The notes: generated by a model not told the origin, from the letters alone. DNA of 64,000 bases from Bifidobacterium sp. ESL0704 (GCF_029392075.1 NZ_CP113929.1:558001-622000), one strand, 5' to 3'. Positions 27,717 through 40,600 are shown, counted from the first letter of the stretch. A program made the numbers and translations.

Positions 27717-28007
27717 ATGACCTCGTATCGTAGGATCGTGCGGCACGACGGTGGCGTACGCGATGGTCTTGTCTGATCGGTGATCATAGCGCGACGGGTG
27801 CTCGTGGTTCTCCACGCTGGTTGAAGCCGGAGCCGATGTCGTTTCGCTGCCGGCCGGGATTTCCGGGTTCATGGGTTTGCGTGTTGCTCTGGTTGTCGTT
27901 GTTCTTGTGGTCGGTACGACGAATTGTGCAAACCTACAAAAGCGCTCGGGCGATTTTGTCGATTCGTGAGGTGTTTCTGGTGGGGGATAGGCGATAGGTT
28001 GGAATCT

Positions 28008-29921
28008 ATGGTCAATAATGTCAATAAACTGCTGGTAGCAAACCGCGGTGAAATCGCCTTGCGGGTCATTCGAACGGCTCATGAGATGGGGATACCGACC
28101 GTAGCGATCTACGCTGAGCAGGACAGAGATGCACAATATGTAGAGATGGCCGACGAAGCCTATCTGCTGCATGGGGATTCCTATCGTTCCTATATGGACG
28201 AGGATCTGATTATCGACGTACTGCACCGTTCCGGCGCCGACGCCGTCCACCCGGGCTACGGCTATCTTTCCGAAATCGCCTCGTTCGCCGACAAAGTCAT
28301 CAAGGCGGGTGCCACATGGATCGGCCCGAGCCCGACGGCCCTGACCGATCTCGGCGACAAGATCACCGCCCGACGCGTGGCCAAGCGTGCCCACGTTCCT
28401 CCGGTGCCCGGCCTTTCCGAACCGGTGAGCAACATGCGCGAGCTGCTGACCTTCGCGCAGATCAACGGCTATCCGGTGATGATGAAGCGCACCGACGGCG
28501 GTGGCGGCAAGGGCATCACCCTCGTGCACAACGACGACGAGCTGCGCAGCTTCTATATGAACCACGACGCGCTCGAGGGCGGCGATCTCAATGAATACTT
28601 CGTCGAGCTGTTCATCGACAAGGCACGCCACGTCGAGACGCAGTCCGGCCGCGATTCCCACGGCAACTTCACCGTCTACTCCACGCGTGACTGCTCCGTG
28701 CAGCGCCGCAACCAGAAGCTCATCGAGGAGGCACCTGCCCCCTTCCTCACCGACGACGAGCAGGAACAGCTCGAACGTTACTCCCGCAGTCTCTTCAGCG
28801 CCGTCGACTACGTGGGCCTGGGCACCTGCGAGTTCATGGTCACCCCGCAGCACAAGGTCTACTTCCTCGAGGTCAACCCGCGCCTGCAGGTCGAGCACAC
28901 CGTCTCCGAGCAGGTCAGCGGCCTTGACCTGGTGCGCGAGCAGATCAACATCGCCAACGGCGGCGAGCTCACCCGCGCCCCGCAAAGTCACGGCCATGCC
29001 TTCGAGCTGCGTATCACCAGCGAGGATCCGGACAAGAACCTGACTCCTTCCGGCGGCACATTGACCCGCCTTGACTGGCCCAGCGGCCCCGGCATCCGCA
29101 TCGATTCCGGCGTGAAGGTCGGCGACGTGGTCTCCCCGAAGTTCGATTCGATGATGGGCAAGCTCGTCGTCACCGCCCAGGACCGCCCCACGGCCGTCGC
29201 CCGCGTGCGCCGCGCTTTGAAGGAGTTCAGGCTGGAAGGCGTGCCCACGCCGAAGTCGCTGTTCGAAACGATCTTCAACGATCCGGAGTTCACCGCCGAA
29301 GACCACGGGTTCACGGTCACCACCAAATGGCTTGAGCGCAAGTACCTCAACCACAAGCCCAATACGGCAAGTACCGGTCAGCCCGCTTCGATGAGCGGCT
29401 CGCAGGAGCAGCCCAAGAAGCAGGAGACCGATTCCTTCGTCATCGAGGTCGACAACAAGCGCGTCAAGCTCACCGTTCCGCGCGATATCGTCGACAATCT
29501 CACCGGCTCGGCACGTGCACGCGGCTCGCGTCGCCCGACCCAGCCGCTGCGTGGCTCCTCATCAGGTGCCGTCGAAGAACGCGCAAAGGTCAACGACGGC
29601 AAGTCCGGCGTCATCGATTCTCCGATGCAGGCCATCGTCACCCGCGTCAACGTCGCCGAAGGTCAAGAGGTCAACAAAGGCGATCTGCTGGCCGTGCTCG
29701 AAAGCATGAAGATGGAGAACTACGTCTACGCGCCCGTCAACGGCACCGTGCACAAGATCTTCGTCGGTCCGTCCGATTCCGTCGACGCCGGCACCACGCT
29801 GATGAAGCTCGATGTGACGGCGGCCGCCGACCGTGAGAAATCCGGTGCAAGCGACAAGGCCGAAAAGTCTGACGATGCCTCCACCGACGAGAAAGCCTCG
29901 AGCGAGGAGGCGAAGAACTGA
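28008..29921 (+). CDS. Acyl-CoA carboxylase alpha subunit (biotin carboxylase plus biotin carrier)
   Basis: A 637-residue AccA3/PccA-type subunit. The biotin carboxylase domain begins at once with KLLVANRGEIALRVIRTA, has the glycine-rich ATP loop MKRTDGGGGKGITLV and the VNPRLQVEHTVSEQ motif, and spans roughly 450 residues. A linker leads to the biotin carrier domain, where biotin is attached to Lys568 in LESMKMENYV. With the beta subunit it makes malonyl-CoA for the fatty acid synthase. The start at 28008 is the expected N-terminus; an 84-base upstream extension in the frame has no homologous character. BirA at 4.3 kb is the likely biotinylating enzyme. Confidence 0.93.
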   Translation: MVNNVNKLLVANRGEIALRVIRTAHEMGIPTVAIYAEQDRDAQYVEMADEAYLLHGDSYRSYMDEDLIIDVLHRSGADAVHPGYGYLSEIASFADKVIKAGATWIGPSPTALTDLGDKITARRVAKRAHVPPVPGLSEPVSNMRELLTFAQINGYPVMMKRTDGGGGKGITLVHNDDELRSFYMNHDALEGGDLNEYFVELFIDKARHVETQSGRDSHGNFTVYSTRDCSVQRRNQKLIEEAPAPFLTDDEQEQLERYSRSLFSAVDYVGLGTCEFMVTPQHKVYFLEVNPRLQVEHTVSEQVSGLDLVREQINIANGGELTRAPQSHGHAFELRITSEDPDKNLTPSGGTLTRLDWPSGPGIRIDSGVKVGDVVSPKFDSMMGKLVVTAQDRPTAVARVRRALKEFRLEGVPTPKSLFETIFNDPEFTAEDHGFTVTTKWLERKYLNHKPNTASTGQPASMSGSQEQPKKQETDSFVIEVDNKRVKLTVPRDIVDNLTGSARARGSRRPTQPLRGSSSGAVEERAKVNDGKSGVIDSPMQAIVTRVNVAEGQEVNKGDLLAVLESMKMENYVYAPVNGTVHKIFVGPSDSVDAGTTLMKLDVTAAADREKSGASDKAEKSDDASTDEKASSEEAKN

Positions 29922-31528
29922 TGACCGACATCATGACCACATCGGCCGTCGAAAAGGCCATTCAAAGCGACAAGCCGATCGAGCAACAGCCGATTCGCGC
30001 CGCCGTCGCCCGCGCCGCCGAGCTGGCGCGTGACGCCGAGAACCACGCCCACGAGCGCCAGAGCGCCAAAGGCAAGTTCACCGCTCGCGAGCGCCTCGAC
30101 CTGCTCTTCGACACCGGTACGTTCCAGGAGATCGGCCGATTCTCGGGCGGCGACATCAACAAGGGCGTCGCCGGCTCGGCCGTCATCACAGGCTTCGGCG
30201 ATGTCTACGGCCGCAAGGTCGCCGTATACGCACAGGATTTCTCCGTGCGCGGCGGCACGCTCGGCCACGCCGAGGGCGAGAAGATCTGCCACTTGATGGA
30301 TATGGCGCTTGATTTGAAGATTCCGGTCGTCGCGCTGATCGATTCCGGCGGCGCACGTATCCAGGAAGGTGTCGAATCGCTGACCCAGTACGGCCACATC
30401 TTCCGCAAGACCTGCGAGGCAAGCGGCTACATCCCGCAGCTTTCCCTGATTCTCGGCCCCTGCGCGGGCGGCGCTGTCTATTGCCCGGCCCTGACCGACT
30501 TCATCATCATGACCCGTCAGAATTCCAACATGTTCGTCACCGGCCCAGACGTGGTCAAGTCGGTGACCGGCGAGACGATTTCCATGGAGGATCTCGGCGG
30601 CGGCAAGGTGCACAACGCCGTCTCCGGTGTCGCGCACTATTTGGGCGAGGACGAGGCCGATGCCATCGATTACGCGCGTACGGTGCTCGCTTACCTGCCT
30701 TCAAGTTCCGAGGACAAACCGCCGGTGTACGCTTACGCGGCCACCCGTTCGGACCGTGCCACGGCCGAGCGTCTGAGCGCCATAGTCCCGGACAACGACC
30801 GCCAGCCTTACGACATCTGCGAGGTCATTCGCTGCATCGTCGACTACGGCGAATTCGTTCAGGTGCAGGAGCTCTATGCCAAGTGCGCGGTGGTCGGTTT
30901 CGCCTGCATCGAAGGCCATCCGGTCGGTGTTGTCGCCAACCAGCCCAACGAGCAGGCCGGCATCCTCGATGTCAATTCCAGTGAGAAGATCGCCCGTTTC
31001 GTCCGTCTGTGCGACGCCTTCAACCTGCCGGTGGTCACGTTGGTGGATACCCCAGGCTACAAGCCCGGCAGCGATCAGGAGCACGCGGGCATCATCCGCC
31101 GTGGCGCCAAGGTCATCTACGCCTACGCCAACGCCCAGGTGCCGATGGTCTCGGTCGTGCTGCGCAAGGCCTTCGGCGGTGCCTACATCGTCATGGGTTC
31201 CAAGGCGATCGGGGCGGATGTCAACTACGCCTGGCCATCCAGCCAGATCGCGGTGCTGGGCGCCGCGGGTGCGGTCAACATCATCCACCGCAAGGACTTG
31301 CACAAGGCCGCCGAGCGCGGTCAGGACGTCGAGGCGCTGCGAAAGCAGTACATCGACGAGTACGAGAGCGAGACCCTGAACGCCAACCTTTCGTTGGAGA
31401 CCGGCCAGATCGACGCGATGATCGACCCCGAGCAGACGCGAGAGGCCATCGCCGAGTCCCTGCGGTTGCTGCGTGGCAAGAAGCGCACGCGCCGCACCGC
31501 CAAGCATCACGGCAACCAGCCGATGTAG
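29921..31528 (+). CDS. Acyl-CoA carboxylase beta subunit (carboxyltransferase)
   Basis: A 535-residue carboxyltransferase of the PccB/AccD5 type. Two crotonase-like halves are visible: the N-terminal half with VALIDSGGARIQEGVESL and GPCAGGAVYCPAL, and the C-terminal half with VDTPGYKPGSDQEHAGIIR and RKAFGGAYIVMGSKAIGAD. It transfers CO2 from biotin on the alpha subunit to acetyl-CoA, and perhaps propionyl-CoA, giving malonyl-CoA. Its ATG overlaps the stop of the alpha gene by one base (ATGA), so the subunits are translationally coupled. Another ATG lies four codons downstream. A strong hairpin follows the stop codon and separates it from fas. Confidence 0.93.
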   Translation: MTDIMTTSAVEKAIQSDKPIEQQPIRAAVARAAELARDAENHAHERQSAKGKFTARERLDLLFDTGTFQEIGRFSGGDINKGVAGSAVITGFGDVYGRKVAVYAQDFSVRGGTLGHAEGEKICHLMDMALDLKIPVVALIDSGGARIQEGVESLTQYGHIFRKTCEASGYIPQLSLILGPCAGGAVYCPALTDFIIMTRQNSNMFVTGPDVVKSVTGETISMEDLGGGKVHNAVSGVAHYLGEDEADAIDYARTVLAYLPSSSEDKPPVYAYAATRSDRATAERLSAIVPDNDRQPYDICEVIRCIVDYGEFVQVQELYAKCAVVGFACIEGHPVGVVANQPNEQAGILDVNSSEKIARFVRLCDAFNLPVVTLVDTPGYKPGSDQEHAGIIRRGAKVIYAYANAQVPMVSVVLRKAFGGAYIVMGSKAIGADVNYAWPSSQIAVLGAAGAVNIIHRKDLHKAAERGQDVEALRKQYIDEYESETLNANLSLETGQIDAMIDPEQTREAIAESLRLLRGKKRTRRTAKHHGNQPM

Positions 31529-31540
31529 CCTGACCGTCAC

Positions 31541-31615
31541 TGGGCGAACGCGGGAATCCTGCCGATAGACGCATAAGCGAGATCGGCGGCCCTGCCGGTT
31601 CCCGGCGTTCGCCCA
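31541..31615 (+). terminator. Hairpin between the carboxylase beta gene and fas
   Basis: The arms 31541-31556 and 31599-31615 pair along 16 bases with one bulged base, enclosing a GC-rich loop of about 42 bases that can fold further. There is no T run directly after it. It lies 12 bases after the stop and 78 before fas, so it may partly terminate or attenuate read-through into the very long fas message. Confidence 0.6.
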
Positions 31616-31631
31616 ACGTCACCATCCAGAT

Positions 31632-31662
31632 TTGTCACATACGTTTTTTATAGCGGTAATAC
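31632..31662 (+). promoter_or_regulatory. Candidate fas promoter
   Basis: TTGTCA at 31632-31637 is followed after 17 to 19 bases by GGTAAT/TAATAC, in an AT-rich stretch unlike its surroundings, about 30 bases before the fas ATG. A start just downstream would leave a leader of roughly 25 bases holding the AAGGAAG ribosome site. The FasR-like regulator is a candidate to act here, but no site for it can be named. Confidence 0.4.
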
Positions 31663-31692
31663 GAATAACAACATCAATATATAAGGAAGATA

Positions 31693-34600
31693 ATGACTGA
31701 AAACACCTTCTTCTTGAATCGTCTGAGCTCTGAGCCGCACGCGCTCATCTTCGGCGGTCAATCCACGCCTTGGGTCTCCTCCCTGGCCGATGAGTGCACC
31801 GACCCGACGCTCGCCGAGAAGCTCAAGGCGCACGCCGATGCATCGTCCCGCCTGCTTTCGGCGGTCACCCCGGACCTGCTCGCCACCATGGGCGGCATGG
31901 TCGATCTCTTCGGTTTCAAGGCGAACCCCGCAAAGCTCGGCCCCGCGGCCGACGCCGCAGCCAGCGTGCCCGGTATCGCCTTGGCACAGCTGGGTGCGCT
32001 GATCGATGCCGAGGGACTGGGCTACAGCGTGGCCCAGGCCAAGCCGTTGGCGGCTCTCGGCCATTCGCAGGGCATCATCGCCGAGCATATGGTCGATGCC
32101 ATCAAGGAAGCCGGGTCCGTTGAGGCGGCCGGTGACGCCATTGACGAGATCCTCGCCATCGCACGTCTGATCGGCGCAGCCGGCACCCGCCAGTCCCGTC
32201 TGCTTCCCGTCTCCACCCGCTTCGGCGAGGCCACCCCGATGCTTTCGGTGCGTGGCGCGACCAAGCGCCAGATCGAGGTGCTGGTTTCGCGAGTGGTCAA
32301 GCCGCGCGGGCCGATTGCCTTCGCGGTGACCAACGCGACCGACAATTACGTGCTTTCCGGTCATCCCGAGGATCTTGCGGCCTTCGTCGTCGAGGTCGGC
32401 AAGGAGCATGCCCGCCAGGCCAAGCTGCGCGCCGACAAGGTGCGTGGCGGCGAGGTCTTCGACCCGATCTGCGAATACCTCGAGGTCACCGTTCCCTTCC
32501 ATTCCCCGCTGATGGCCGAGGCCGTCGAATCCACCGTCAACTGGGCCAAGGCCTGCGGCCTGGACGCCGATCGCGCCCGTACGCTGGCCAGCGAGGTGCT
32601 GATCAACCACGTCGATTGGGCCGCGCGCACCGACGCGCTCTTGAAGAGCACCGATCCCACCAAGTTGTGGATCGTGGACATGGGCCCGGGCAACACCGTC
32701 GGCAAGCTCGTGGGCGCCTTGGTGCAGGGCACCGGCGTCGGCGTGGTCGAGGCCGACAGCGAAGAGGCCCGTGCCGCGCTTTCCACCAGGGAAGACGATC
32801 CGGTTCGTACGCAGGATTGGCGCAAGTTCGCCCCGCGTGTCATTTCCACTCCCGCGGGCGACAAGATTCGTACCAAGTTCAGCGATCTGACCGGCAAGCC
32901 GCCGGTGCTGCTGGCCGGCATGACCCCGACCACCGTCAACGCCGACATCGTCGCTGCTGCCGCGAACGCCGGCTACTGGAGCGAGATGGCCGGCGGTGGC
33001 CAGGTCACCGCCTCCGTCTTCGACCGCAACGTCGCCTCGCTTGGTCGTCAGCTCGAAGAGGGCCGCACCATCGAGTTCAACGCGATGTTCATGGACCGTT
33101 ACCTGTGGAACCTGCAGTTCGGCCCCGCCGGCATCGTCGCCAAGAAGCGTGCCTCCGGCACCCCGATCGACGGCGTAATCATCTCCGCCGGCATCCCGGA
33201 GCTCGACGAGGCCAAGCAGCTGGTGGCCAACCTGCGTGAGCAGGGCTTCCCGTATGTCGCCTTCAAGCCCGGCACCGTCGACCAGATCCGTCAGGTCGTG
33301 CGTATCGCCAAGGCCGTCGCCCCGGTATCCATCATTATGGAGGTCGAAGGCGGGGCCGCCGGCGGCCACCATTCTTGGGAATCCCTCGATGTGCTCTTGA
33401 TGGACACCTACGCCGACGTGCGTGCCTGCTCCAACCTCGTGTTGGTCGCCGGCGGCGGCATCGGCACCCCCGACCGCGCCGCAGACTACATCTCCGGCAC
33501 CTGGTCGCGCGCCTATGGCAAGCCCGACATGCCCGTCGACGGCGTGTTGATCGGCACCGCCGCGATGACCGCCAAGGAAGCCCACACCAATCCTGACGTC
33601 AAGCGCATGCTCGTCGCCACGCCCGGCATCTCGCCGAAACCCGACGATTCCGATCCCTTCGCGCCTTTGGGCGAGAACTGGGTCGCCGCCGGACAGGTGG
33701 CGAAGGGCGGCGTCGCCAGCGGCCTGAGCCACCTGCACGCCGACATCTACGAGCTTGAGAATGCCTCGGCCCGTTGCGGCCGTCTTCTGGTGCGCGTGAT
33801 GAAGCACCCGGAGGAGCTGGAAAGCCGCCGTGACGAGATCATCGAGGCTTTGAACAAGACCTCGCGCCCGTACTTCGGCGACCTCGACAAGATGACCTAC
33901 GTCGAATGGGCCCAGCGTTTCGCCGACCTTTCCTATCCGTGGGCCGACCCGACCTACGCCGACCGCTTCCTGCACCTGCTGCAGCGCGCCGAAGCTCGTG
34001 CCTGCGACCAGGAGAGCGGCGAGTTCGCCTCGCTGTTCAATGGGCGCGCTGATGTCGAAGACGATCCGCAGGCCGCCATCGACAAGTTGAAGGCCGCCTA
34101 TCCGCGCGCCGCCGAGGTCACCGTGACCCCGAGTGACGTGGCATGGTTCCCGACCCTGATCCACGAGTACCACAAGCCGATGCCCTTCGTGCCGCAGATC
34201 GACAACGACCTGCTGCGCTGGTGGGGTCAGGACCAGCTCTGGCAGTCCGAGGATCCGCGCTATTCCGCCGATTCCGTGCGTGCCATCCCTGGCCCGATTT
34301 CCGTGGCCGGCATCACCACCGTCGACGAGCCCGTCGGCTCCATCCTCGGCCGCTTCGAGGCCGCCGCGCTCGAGCGTACCCGTGAAATCAGCGGTGGGGC
34401 CGAGCCCCAGCAGGCCTTCGCGGAGCTCAGCGCCGCAAGCGACGCCGAGGAGTTCATCCGCAAGTCCCCGAACATCTCCTGGGTCGGCCATCTGATGGCC
34501 AACCCCGCCTTCGGCACGCCGATGGGCGACAAATACTATGAGATTCGCCCGGTGGGCGACGAGGACGGCACCCAGCTCTACGACCTCGACATCCATCTGG

Positions 34601-37600
34601 ACACCTTCTGGGACAACGATCCCGACGGCGGCACCTCCAAGCACGCCGTGCGCGACATCGTCATCCCGCTCAATGTCAAGCCCACCGAATCCGGTCTCTT
34701 CCCGGTGGTCGACCGTGAGCGTCTGCCCAAGCACGTCTACGCCATGCTCGCCGACACCGCCGGCATCGGCAACACCGCCATCACCGGCGACAAGCTCACG
34801 GCGATGCCCGAAATCGAGGAGATGAGCGACAAGAAGGCCTTCCCCTATGGGCGGGCGCACTCCAGCTACACCTTCTCCGCCAACCTCGGCTACGACCACG
34901 AGGCCGCCACGGCCGGCAACATGCCCGGCTCCTTGAACGCCTCGCGCATCGCGCCCGACGCTCTGGTCGGCCCGGCCTGGCCCGCAATCTACACGGCGCT
35001 CGGCTCGGTCTATGTCCACGGCTATCCGGTTATCGAAGGCCTCTTGAACGCGGTCCACCTCGACCATCAGATGGAGCTTGAGGTCACCGAGGACGAGCTG
35101 CTGGGCCACGTCGGCGAGAAAGTCGACCTGACCAGCTGGGCCGACGCCTACGCCGAGTCCGCCTCCGGGCGCATCGTCACCATCCACGTCACCCATACCG
35201 CCATCGACGGCACCGTCCTGGCCCATGAGGTCGAGCGTTTCGCCGTGCGTGGACGCTCCTACTCCGAGGAACTGCCGGCTGACGTACCCGATTACGGCGA
35301 TTATCTGACCTATCGCAAGCGCCACACCGGCGAAGGCACACCCTTCGACGAGCACAGTGACGGCGGCCTGGATCAGGTCGTGGCCACCCCGCGTCGCATG
35401 CTGCGTCGCGTCACGCTGACCGCGCCGAGCGAGATGACCGCCTTCGCGCGCACCTCCGGCGACTTCAACCCGATCCACACCTCGCATCGCGGCGCCGCCG
35501 TCTCGGGCCTCAAGGCTCCGCTGGTGCACGGCATGTGGCTTTCCGCCGCCGCCCAGCACGTCGTGCAGGCGCGCGACGACAAGGGCGCGCACTACGAGAT
35601 CGCCGGTTGGACCTACAACATGTACGGCATGGTGCAGCTCGGCGACAAGGTCGAGATCTCGGTCGAGCGCATCGGCAAGCTGCGTCACGGCGGCATGACC
35701 CTTGAGGTCACCTGCCGCATCGACGGCAACATCGTCTCCCGTGGCACCGCCGCCGTCCGCGCCCGCCGCTCCGCCTACGTCTATCCGGGCCAGGGCATCC
35801 AGCAGCAGGGCATGGTCCTCGACGAGCGCGCCAAGTCGGCCGCCGCGCGCGAGACCTGGGAGCGGGCCGACAAGCTCACCCGCGAAAAGCTCGGCTTCTC
35901 GATCCTGGCCATCGTGCGTGACAACCCGAAGACGCTGACCGCCAACGGCGTGACCTACTACCACCCGGACGGCCTGCTCAACCTTACGCAGTTCACCCAG
36001 GTGGCGCTCGCCACCGTCGCCTACGCCCAGACCTCACGTCTGCGCGAGGCCGGCAGCGATGTCTGGCCCGCTTACTTCGCCGGCCATTCGCTGGGCGAGT
36101 ACAACGCGCTGAGCTCCTTCGCCGGCATCATCCCCTTCGAGACGGTGCTTGAGCTGGTCTTCCAGCGCGGTTCGGCGATGAACAATCTCATCGATCGTGA
36201 CGAGCACGGTCGTTCCAACTACCGCATGGCCGCTCTGCGCCCGAACCAGTTCGGCGTGGGTGACGACGGCGTTGACGATTACGTGAAGTCGGTGAGCGAG
36301 GCGAGCGGCGAGTTCCTGCAGATTGTCAACTACAACCTCGCAGGCCAGCAGTATGTCATCGCCGGAACGCTCAAGGGCCTCGAGGCCCTGAAGGCCGATT
36401 CACTGCGTCGTGTCAAGGAATACGGTGGCAAGCCCGCGCTCATGTACGTGCCCGGCATCGACGTGCCGTTCCACTCCATGCTGCTGCGCAAGGGCGTGCC
36501 TGACTTCCGCAACAAGCTCGACACCCTGCTGCCGGCGCATATCGACTACTCGCGCCTGGTCGGCCGTTACATCCCGAACCTCGTGGCGACGCCGTTTGAG
36601 ATGACGAAGGAATTCGCTAAGAAGATCGTCGACGTGGTGCCGTCCACCCGTATTCAGGAAGCGCTTGACGACCCGAAGGTGTGGGATTCCTACGCCGCCG
36701 ACGAGCAGAAGCTCGGCCGCCTGCTCTTCACCGAGCTGCTGGCTTGGCAGTTCGCCTCCCCGGTGCGCTGGATCGAGACGCAGGCCATCATGTTCGGCGA
36801 CCCGGCCCAGGGCGGCCTCGGCGTGGAGAACTACGTCGAAGTCGGTCTTGGCAACCAGCCGACCCTGGCCAATCTCGCCACCAAGACCCTGCGTCTGCCC
36901 GACTTCTCGGGCGCCGAGGTCTCGGTCTACAATCTCGGCCGCGACGAGCAGCGCGTGTATATGACGGATTCGGACAGTCTGGTTCCCGAAGAAGATAATG
37001 ACGATGCTGATTTGTCTGCTGAAACTGCTGCTCCCGCCGCAGCCCAGCCAGCACCTGAGTCGTCTCCGGCTGCCGTCGCTTCTGCTGCTGTTGCATCCGC
37101 ACCAGTTGCCGCTGCTCCGGCTCCGGCCGCTGGTTCCGGCGAGCGTCCCGCGGACCTGCCCTTCGCCGCTTCCGACGGCATCGGCATGCTTTTGGCCTAT
37201 GCTGCCAAGGTGCGTCCCGACCAGATCGGTGAAACCGACACTACCGACACCCTGACCAACGGTGTCTCCTCGCGTCGTAACCAGCTCTTGATGGACATCA
37301 GCTCCGAACTGGGAGTGGCAAGCGTGGACGGTGCCGCCGAGGCTTCGATCACCGATCTTTTCGCTCTGGTCAACAAGGTCGCCCCGCACTACAAGCCCTT
37401 CGGCCCGGTGCTCTCCGACATCGTGCGCGACCGCATCAAGAGCCTCTTCGGCGCCGCTGGCGTGAAGCTGGCGCAGGTCGAGAAGCGCGTCACCGACACC
37501 TGGCAGCTCGGCCAGGGTTGGGCCTACGCGGTGCTTGCCACATTGGTGCTCGAGACCCGTGAGGGCTCCTCGTCGCGTGGCGGCGATCTGGCCAGCCTGA

Positions 37601-40600
37601 CCTGCGAGCAGGCGTCCAACGCAACTGCGGCCAACGCCCTGATCGATGCCGCGGTGCAGAAGGTGGCCGCCGATCACAATGTGACCGTCGCCCTGCCGAG
37701 CGCCGGTGGAGCCGGTGGTTCCGTGGTCGATTCCGCGGCCCTCGATGCGTTTGCGGAGAAGGTCACCGGTGCCGATGGTGTGCTCGCCAAGACCGCGCGC
37801 TTCGTGCTCGATGAACTCGATGTCAAGGCTCCGGTGCCCGATGCCGATGAGGATGATGACGCCGCTGTGGTCGAAGCCGTCGAGGCCGAGCTGGGCAGCG
37901 ACTGGCCCGAGCAGGTCGCCCCGCGCTTCGACGAGCGCAAGGCCCTGCTGCTCGATGACCGTTGGGCCACCGCGCGTGAAGATCTCGCACGTCTCTACTA
38001 CAACCACGACCAGAAGGTCTCGTCGCTGAGCTTCATCGGCGCCGGCCCCGAGGTCGCCGCACAGGCTCAGTGGTTCGCTTCCAAGGCCGAGAGCGATGGC
38101 GACACCATTCTCGCCTCCACCTTCAACCGCATCGCGGTCGAGGCCAGCTCCAGCGCCAAGAACGACCCGAAGGCATCCCGCTTCGCGGGCGATATCGCCG
38201 TGGTCACCGGTGTGGCCGCCAACTCCATCGCCGGCCAGGTCGTCGAAGGCCTGCTGGCCGGGGGAGCGACGGTTATCGCCACGTCCCACAGCTTCAAGCA
38301 GTCGGTGAAGGCATGGGCCGAGCAGATCTACCGCGAACACGCGGTGGGCGACGCCAAGCTCTGGCTGGTTCCGGCCAATCTCTCGAGCTATCGTGACGTC
38401 GATGCGCTCGTGCAGTGGGTCGGCGGCGTCTCCAAGAAGACCACCGGCGCCACCACCACGATCTTGAAGCCGGCCTACGAGCCGAGCCTCTTCTTCCCGT
38501 TCGCCGCACCTCCGGTCCACGGCACGATGGCCGATTCCGGTCAGCTCTTCGAGTCGCAGGCCCGCCTGATGCTCTGGGGCGTCGAGCGCGCGATCACCGG
38601 CTTCGCGGCCATCGGTGGCGACACCGATGTGCAGCACAAGCTCCACGTCGTGCTGCCAGGTTCGCCGAACCGCGGCGTCTTCGGCGGCGACGGCGCGTAC
38701 GGCGAGGTCAAGTCCTCGTTCGACGCCATCGTCACCCGCGCCCATGCCGAGAAGGATTGGTCCGGTCGTGTCACCTTTGCCCACCCGCTGATCGGCTGGG
38801 TACGCGGTACCGGCCTGATGGGCGGCAACGACCCGCTGGTCGATGTGGTCGAACGCCACGGCATCCACACCTATTCCACCGCCGAGGTCGCAGCCTCGCT
38901 GCTTGACCTCGCCGACGCGGATGCGCGTGCGAAGGCCGTCGAGGCTCCGCTGCACGCCGACTTGACCGGAGGCTTGGGCAATGAGCCCATCAACATCACG
39001 GCGTTGCGTGCCGAGGCCGAGGCCGACCAGGCCAATTCCGCTACGGCCAGCGCCGATGACGATACCGAAGCGAGAAAGAACGATGGCAAGGCGACGCTGA
39101 TCAAGGCGCTGCCCACCCCGGATCCTCCTCGTCAGGCCAAGGTGAACCTCGCCGATTGGCGCAATGTCACCGCCAAGCCGGAAGACCAGATCGTCATCGT
39201 CTCCATCGGCGAGCTGGGCCCCTGGGGCTCCGGCCGTACCCGTAGTGAGGCCGAGCTGGGAATCCACCACGACGGCAGCGTTGATCTGTCTGCCGGTGCG
39301 GTGCTCGAACTGGCTTGGAACATGGGTCTGCTGACCTGGCAGGACAGCCCGAAGGCCGGTTGGTACGACACCGACGGCAATCTCGTGCCCGAGGCGGACA
39401 TCGCCGAGCGTTACCACGACGAGGTCGTGGCCCGTTCCGGTCTGCGCCCGTTCGACAACGGCATGGGCGGCGACTACAAGGACGATACGGCCAGCGGCGA
39501 GGTGGAGATCTACCTCGACCACGAGGTCACCTTCTCCGTGCCCGACGAGGAAGCCGCTCAACAATACGTCATCATGGACGCCGAGCACACCTCGATCGCC
39601 CGTGACGAGGAGTCCGGCGAGTTCAGCGTCACCCGCAAGCCCGGTTCGATGATCCGCGTGCCCAAGCGTTTCGCGATGACCCGTACCGTCGGCGGCCAGT
39701 TCCCGAAGGGCTTCGACCCGGTGCGTTGGGGCATTCCTGCCTCCATGGTAGGCGAGGTCGACCAGATCGCGCTCTGGAACATCGTCACCACGGTCGACGC
39801 CTACCTTTCCGCAGGCTTCACCCCCTCAGAGGTCTTGCAGACGATTCATCCTTCGATGGTCGCCAGCACGCAAGGCACCGGTTTCGGTGGCATGGCCAGC
39901 ATGCGCAAGCTCTATCTCGACCGCTTCCTCGGCCATGAGATTCCGACCGACATCCTGCAGGAGGCCCTGCCGAACGTCGTCGCCGCGCACGTCATGCAGT
40001 CCTACATCGGCGGTTATGGCAACATGATCCAGCCGGTCTCGGCCTGCGCCACCGCCGCGGTCTCGCTGGAGGAGGGCGTCGACAAGATCGCCCTTGGCAA
40101 GGCGGACTTCGTGGTCACCGGCGCCATCGACGACATCGGCGTGGACTCGGTGATTGGCTTCGGCAGCATGGGTGCGACCGCCGACGCCAATGTGATGTAC
40201 GGCAAGGGCATCTCCGACCGCTTCTTCTCGCGGGCGAACGACCGTCGTCGTGACGGCTTCGTCGAGAGCGAAGGCGGCGGCACGATGCTCGTCACCCGTG
40301 GTGACATCGCCTTGAAGATGGGTCTGCCGGTGGCGGCCGTGGTCGGCTACGTTCACAGCTTCGCCGACGGTGCGCACACCTCGATCCCGGCTCCGGGCCT
40401 TGGCGCCCTCGCCGCGGCCCAAGGTGGCAAGGACTCCCAGCTGGTTCGCCAGCTCGCCAAGCTCGGCGTCACCCCCGACGACATCGCGGTGGTCTCCAAG
40501 CACGACACCTCCACCAACGCCAACGACTCCAACGAGTCCGAGCTGCACAACTCCGTGGCGCACGCCATCGGCCGCGCCGACGGCAACCCGCTCTTCGCCA

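Noticed and set aside
31648..35964. A 1438-residue frame on the minus strand, and a 1062-residue one at 36400-39588
   Set aside because: Both lie entirely antisense to the clearly conserved fas gene. Long antisense frames arise from strong codon bias in GC-rich genes; neither has recognisable domains.
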